Origin: Chloroflexota bacterium
GTDB lineage: Bacteria > Chloroflexota > Dehalococcoidia > Lucifugimonadales > JAPUKM01
Direction: 5' to 3'
NCBI GenBank assembly: GCA_027295645.1
Contig: JAPUKM010000130.1
Coordinates: forward strand, 1 to 7,310
Length of the DNA: 7,310 nucleotides
Below are positions 4,828-7,310 of the stretch, in pieces. Under the pieces are notes generated by a model. That model did no database searches. It saw only the letters and a list, made by a program, of their open reading frames with translations, and had not been told where the DNA came from. Both the position numbers and the translations under genes were made by a program. The first letter of the stretch is position 1; each line of letters opens with the position of its first letter.

Positions 4828-4852
4828 GCTAGACATACTGTAGTACGCCAAG
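4815..4852. repeat. Widely spaced inverted repeat in the rrf2/rplY divergent region
   Basis: CTTGGCG (4815-4821) and CGCCAAG (4846-4852) are perfect 7-bp inverted arms 24 bp apart. They flank the -35 of the Rrf2 gene and overlap the possible rplY -35 and transcription start. A shared operator is possible. Confidence 0.35.
4816..4844 (+). promoter_or_regulatory. Candidate rplY promoter
   Basis: TTGGCG (4816-4821), 17 bp, TGTAGT (4839-4844), each matching consensus at 4 of 6 bases. Start near 4851. Other placements are possible, so this is tentative. Confidence 0.35.
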
Positions 4853-4880
4853 GAAAACACTTGCGAGAGGCGATGACGGT

Positions 4881-5552
4881 ATGACCACCCAGCCCTTGAC
4901 TCTTGAACTTGAGCCACGCACCGTGGTTGGCAAAAAGGTGCGGCAGTTGCGTCGCCAGGGGATCACCCCAGTTCACCTGTACGGCATGGGTATCGAGCCG
5001 TTGAGCGTTCAGGCGGAGTCAGCAGCAGTGCAACGTCTCGCGGTACAGGCGGGAGGGAACATCCCCATCTCGGTGACCGTTAAGGGCCACCAGAAGCCCT
5101 ACTTCGCCTTTATCCGAGAGGTGCAGCGTCATCCCCTGACGGAGGCGATCCTGCACGTTGACTTCTACCAGGTGACTATGACGGAGGTCATGCAGACAGA
5201 GGTGCCGATATACCTGACGGGAGAGGCTCCTGGCGTCCGAATGCTCAACGGCGTCCTCTTTCAGGCGCTCCACTCCTTCCGCGTCGAATGTTTGCCATTG
5301 GACGTGCCTCAGTACGTCGAGTTGGACATTGCCCAACTGGACGACTTCGAAAAGGCGCTCCACATCTCCGATATCAGCGTGGGCGACAAGGTGACCGTGC
5401 TCAATGACCCTGATGATGTGATCGCCCGCGTAAACGCTCCCAGGGTCGCAGTGGAAGAAGAGGCGATACCCGGTGCCGGGGAGGAAGCCCCAGAGGAGGG
5501 GGCTCCCGCCCAAGAGGCCCAGCCAACTGCAACGGGGGAGGAGTCAGGCTAG
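4881..5552 (+). CDS. rplY: 50S ribosomal protein L25, long CTC/TL5 form
   Basis: Binds 5S rRNA in the large ribosomal subunit central protuberance. The protein is 223 aa, the two-domain CTC type rather than the short E. coli form of about 94 aa. The N-terminal 5S-binding domain spans about 5-96, with LEPRTVVGKKVRQLRRQG (10-27), PVHLYG (30-35) and the conserved LHVDFYQV (91-98). The beta-rich C-terminal domain is about 99-186. An acidic, Glu/Pro/Ala-rich tail follows (192-223), as is common in this family. Start ATG 4881; GAGAGG ends 10 nt upstream, and an out-of-frame ATG at 4873 opens only a three-codon frame. It is transcribed away from the Rrf2 regulator and converges with fmt, 30 bp from fmt's stop, with no clear terminator between them. 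Confidence 0.96.
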   Translation: MTTQPLTLELEPRTVVGKKVRQLRRQGITPVHLYGMGIEPLSVQAESAAVQRLAVQAGGNIPISVTVKGHQKPYFAFIREVQRHPLTEAILHVDFYQVTMTEVMQTEVPIYLTGEAPGVRMLNGVLFQALHSFRVECLPLDVPQYVELDIAQLDDFEKALHISDISVGDKVTVLNDPDDVIARVNAPRVAVEEEAIPGAGEEAPEEGAPAQEAQPTATGEESG

Positions 5553-5582
5553 GCCGGATATCACGCCAGCCAGCTACCCTCT

Positions 5583-6533
5583 CTACCCCTCGGACGGCAG
5601 CCGGGAGCCAATAAAGTCGCGGTAGCCCCGTAAAAACTCCTGGGCACTCTGCGGGCGCCGCCCATCCAGTTGAAGCCGGACCAGCCCCAAGGCTCCCTCT
5701 CCTGTGACCACTGCTACGGGCGGATCGGCCATGCCGGGCATAGGGATCACATCACCGGGCACATGCCCTACCGTCCCACCCTGCACGGCCACTCCCTCCA
5801 GAACCCGGAGACCACTTCCCCTCCAGCGGGTGTGACAGCCCGGCCATGCGTCGAATGCCCTCAAGCGTCGCTCCAGCGCCCTGGCTGATAAGGCCCAGTC
5901 CATCTCCCCGTCGGCTTTGGTATACAGACGGGTAGTGGAGGACTTACCCTCGTCCTGGGGCACCGGAGCTATGCGGTCCGCCTCCCATGCGGGCAAGCTC
6001 TCCACCAGCAGCTCCGCCCCCAGGTGAAAGAGCCTCTCGGTTAAGACCGTCGCGGTATCTTTTGGAAGGACGGGCTCACGCCGCTGGGCCACCACTGGGC
6101 CGGTGTCCATCCCTTCATCCGTCAGGATGATGGTCACCCCGGTCACCTCGTCACCATCGAGGAGAGCGGTGACCACCGGCGACGGACCCCGGTGACGAGG
6201 GATTAAAGAGGGGTGGACGTTCAGCACACCCTTGGGCGGGAGCGTGAGCACCTCCGGCGGAAGAATGCGCCCGTATGCCGCCACCACAATCACCTGGGGA
6301 TGCAGAGCGGCCATCTGGGCCACCGCTTCCGACCGGCGCAGGGAAGGCGGCTGTAGGACAGGGAGGCCGTGTTCCTGGGCATAGAGCTTGACTGGCGGTG
6401 GCGTCAAGCGCCGCCCGCGTCCCGCAGCCCTGTCCGGCCTGGTGACCGCCGCCGCCACATGATGCCCAGCATCGAGCAGCCGGGCCAGCACCGGAACCGA
6501 ATACGCAGGCGTTCCCATAAATACAATTCTCAT
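5583..6533 (-). CDS. fmt: Methionyl-tRNA formyltransferase
   Basis: Transfers the formyl group of 10-formyl-tetrahydrofolate to Met-tRNA(fMet) for translation initiation. The length, 316 aa, fits the family. Residues 1-10, MRIVFMGTPA, open the Rossmann-like catalytic domain. The RPDRAAGRGRRLTPPPVK loop (32-49) is the tRNA-contacting insertion. Catalytic N105 and H107 (NVHPSLIPRHRG, 105-116) and D143 (DEGMDTGP, 139-146) are present. After HRG the sequence is PSPV, where E. coli-type enzymes have AAPI. The C-terminal anticodon-proximal domain follows from about 208. I start at ATG 6533; the frame stays open to 6692, but the extra 53 codons cover a consensus promoter and match nothing in the family. 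The predicted transcript begins only about 9 nt before the ATG and has no Shine-Dalgarno. def, a frequent partner, is not adjacent here. Confidence 0.95.
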   Translation of the reverse strand: MRIVFMGTPAYSVPVLARLLDAGHHVAAAVTRPDRAAGRGRRLTPPPVKLYAQEHGLPVLQPPSLRRSEAVAQMAALHPQVIVVAAYGRILPPEVLTLPPKGVLNVHPSLIPRHRGPSPVVTALLDGDEVTGVTIILTDEGMDTGPVVAQRREPVLPKDTATVLTERLFHLGAELLVESLPAWEADRIAPVPQDEGKSSTTRLYTKADGEMDWALSARALERRLRAFDAWPGCHTRWRGSGLRVLEGVAVQGGTVGHVPGDVIPMPGMADPPVAVVTGEGALGLVRLQLDGRRPQSAQEFLRGYRDFIGSRLPSEG

Positions 6534-6548
6534 GGTTATAGCCCAGGC

Positions 6549-6577
6549 ATTATAGTGAGCGCAGCCGGAGGAAACAA
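6549..6577 (-). promoter_or_regulatory. fmt promoter
   Basis: TTGTTT (6577-6572), 17 bp, TATAAT (6554-6549) on the minus strand, the same hexamers and spacing as before the Rrf2 gene. Start expected near 6542, giving a roughly 9-nt leader without a ribosome site. It also rules out the longer fmt reading frame. Confidence 0.7.
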
Positions 6578-6639
6578 CGCGGCAATGGGCGACAACGAAC
6601 ACCGCTAAAAAACCGTCTAAATATTCCTTTCCCCGCCTC

Positions 6640-6670
6640 TTGAGCCCGTCAATTCCGCCCGTGCTATTGT
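6640..6670 (+). promoter_or_regulatory. Candidate dnaA promoter
   Basis: TGCTATTGT (6662-6670) offers an extended -10 (TATTGT, 4/6). TTGAGC (6640-6645) lies 19 bp upstream, slightly too far. An AT-rich stretch (about 6606-6629) precedes it. Start near 6677, overlapping a DnaA box. Confidence 0.35.
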
Positions 6671-6678
6671 TATCCACG
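6670..6678 (+). promoter_or_regulatory. DnaA box-like site upstream of dnaA
   Basis: TTATCCACG matches the DnaA box TTATCCACA at 8 of 9 positions. It sits at the expected dnaA transcription start, where DnaA binding would repress its own gene. Only this one near-consensus box is seen in the 194-bp gap between fmt and dnaA, so there is no support for a replication origin here. Confidence 0.5.
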
Positions 6679-6727
6679 CTGATTCTCGGCATCTTTTTGT
6701 CCCACTAAGGACGGCAGGATTTCACCC

Positions 6728-7310
6728 GTGAAGACAACCGCACAACAGGTATGGGAGACGGCCCTAGGCCAGCTCCAACTCCAGGTATCCCGCCCCAGCT
6801 ACGAGACGTGGCTGAGGGACACGGTAGGTCTGTCCATAGACCAGGACTTCATGACGGTCGGCGTGCTGACGCCCTTCGCTGCTGAATGGCTGGAGCGACG
6901 AATGTACCACCTTCTCCAGCGGACCGTGGGAGAGGTCACCCGAACCGCCGTACACTTACAGTTCCAGGTCATCCCCCCACACCAGCCCAACGGGGCCAAC
7001 GGCAACGGAGTCTCGCCTGAGGTACACCACAGCCAGCCCACCCTTGCGGAGAGCAACGGGTCGGATGCCTCCAACAGTCCGCGTGCAGACAACGGCAATA
7101 CCCCGGGAATCAACAAGCGGTACACGTTCGATACCTTTGTAGTCGGCAAGTCCAACCAGCTGGCCCACGCAGCCGCAACGGCTGTGGCCGAGCGCCCGGG
7201 CGAAGCGTACAACCCTCTGTTTACTTATGGCGGGGTTGGGATGGGAAAGACCCATATCATGCACGCAATCGCTCGCGACGCCGCCATATGTAAACAGAGG
7301 GTTGTACGCT
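6728..7310 (+). CDS. dnaA: Chromosomal replication initiator DnaA (3' end cut; last bases doubtful)
   Basis: ATP-dependent initiator that binds DnaA boxes and opens oriC. My translation gives 194 codons, open to the edge. Domain I (about 5-80) includes VWETALGQLQLQVSRPSYETWL (8-29) and a TPFAAEWLERR segment (48-58). Domain II (about 82-128) is a flexible Asn/Gly/Pro/Ser-rich linker. Domain III starts at YTFDTFVVGKSNQLAHAAA (132-150), followed by NPLFTYGG and the Walker A motif GGVGMGKTH (168-176; Met where Leu is usual). Start is GTG 6728, with AGGA 8 nt upstream; no other in-frame start fits. From about 7281 the sequence is an inverted copy of 7204-7233, so the final residues (about 185-194) are probably not genuine DnaA. 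The gene diverges from fmt. Confidence 0.93.
   Translation, partial: MKTTAQQVWETALGQLQLQVSRPSYETWLRDTVGLSIDQDFMTVGVLTPFAAEWLERRMYHLLQRTVGEVTRTAVHLQFQVIPPHQPNGANGNGVSPEVHHSQPTLAESNGSDASNSPRADNGNTPGINKRYTFDTFVVGKSNQLAHAAATAVAERPGEAYNPLFTYGGVGMGKTHIMHAIARDAAICKQRVVR
7204..7310. repeat. 30-bp inverted repeat at the contig end (likely foldback artefact)
   Basis: Bases 7281-7310 are the reverse complement of 7204-7233 with 29 of 30 matches (mismatch at 7225/7289). The arms are separated by 47 bp and one ends exactly at the window terminus. The first arm encodes the conserved NPLFTYGG of DnaA, so the second arm is the suspect copy. Confidence 0.85.

Noticed and set aside
6534..6692. N-terminal extension of fmt by 53 codons
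   Set aside because: The extension covers a consensus TTGTTT-N17-TATAAT promoter, resembles nothing in Fmt, and the family start MRIVFMGTP is at ATG 6533.
6534..6727. Replication origin between fmt and dnaA
   Set aside because: Only one near-consensus DnaA box and one short AT-rich stretch; not enough for an oriC call.
1..7310. CRISPR arrays, insertion sequences, rRNA or tRNA genes
   Set aside because: No regularly spaced repeats, transposase-like frames or RNA gene signatures were seen on either strand.

Overview
The window is a 7.3 kb, GC-rich bacterial housekeeping segment with short intergenic spaces. Gene content (two type I glutamine synthetases, a GlnR-like regulator, a MoeB/ThiF-type E1, an Rrf2 regulator, ribosomal protein L25 in its long CTC form, fmt and dnaA) fits a Chloroflexota-like or other deep-branching, actinobacteria-like lineage. 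That placement is inference from protein character only. Both ends cut genes: a glutamine synthetase on the left and dnaA on the right. The last 30 bases fold back on dnaA and are probably an amplification or assembly artefact.

Nitrogen block (1-3060, minus strand): a GlnR-like response regulator (2317-3003) lies upstream of a full-length glutamine synthetase of the adenylylatable beta type (743-2185). A second, alpha-like glutamine synthetase (1-493, partial) follows under its own promoter. The regulator's receiver domain has lost most of its phosphorylation pocket, as in actinobacterial GlnR. The gap between it and the first glnA carries GTAAC-N6-GTAAC, the spacing expected of a GlnR box, placed upstream of a weak promoter.

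Sulfur block (3127-4771, minus strand): an Rrf2 regulator with three cysteines (4331-4771) is followed by a strong promoter. That promoter drives a leader with a 15-codon ORF, MMTVKLAVCTCMCSY, then two mutually exclusive RNA hairpins, the second being an intrinsic terminator. MoeB/ThiF-like adenylyltransferase (3233-4081) comes next, and an overlapping 39-codon double-CxxC ORF (3127-3246). The leader reads as a cysteine-codon attenuator of a sulfur-transfer gene, possibly translated leaderless. This is the most interesting item in the window.

Translation/replication block (4881-7310): rplY (L25, plus) is transcribed divergently from the Rrf2 gene and converges on fmt (minus). fmt has a promoter only about 9 nt from its start codon and no Shine-Dalgarno. 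dnaA (plus, partial) diverges from fmt, with a near-consensus DnaA box in the intergenic region.

Two promoter types recur. TTGACA-N17-TAGACT occurs before the partial glnA and before the Cys leader. TTGTTT-N17-TATAAT occurs before the Rrf2 gene and before fmt. Two regulator genes (glnR-like and Rrf2) share an extended -10 palindrome, TGCTATAMTAGCA.
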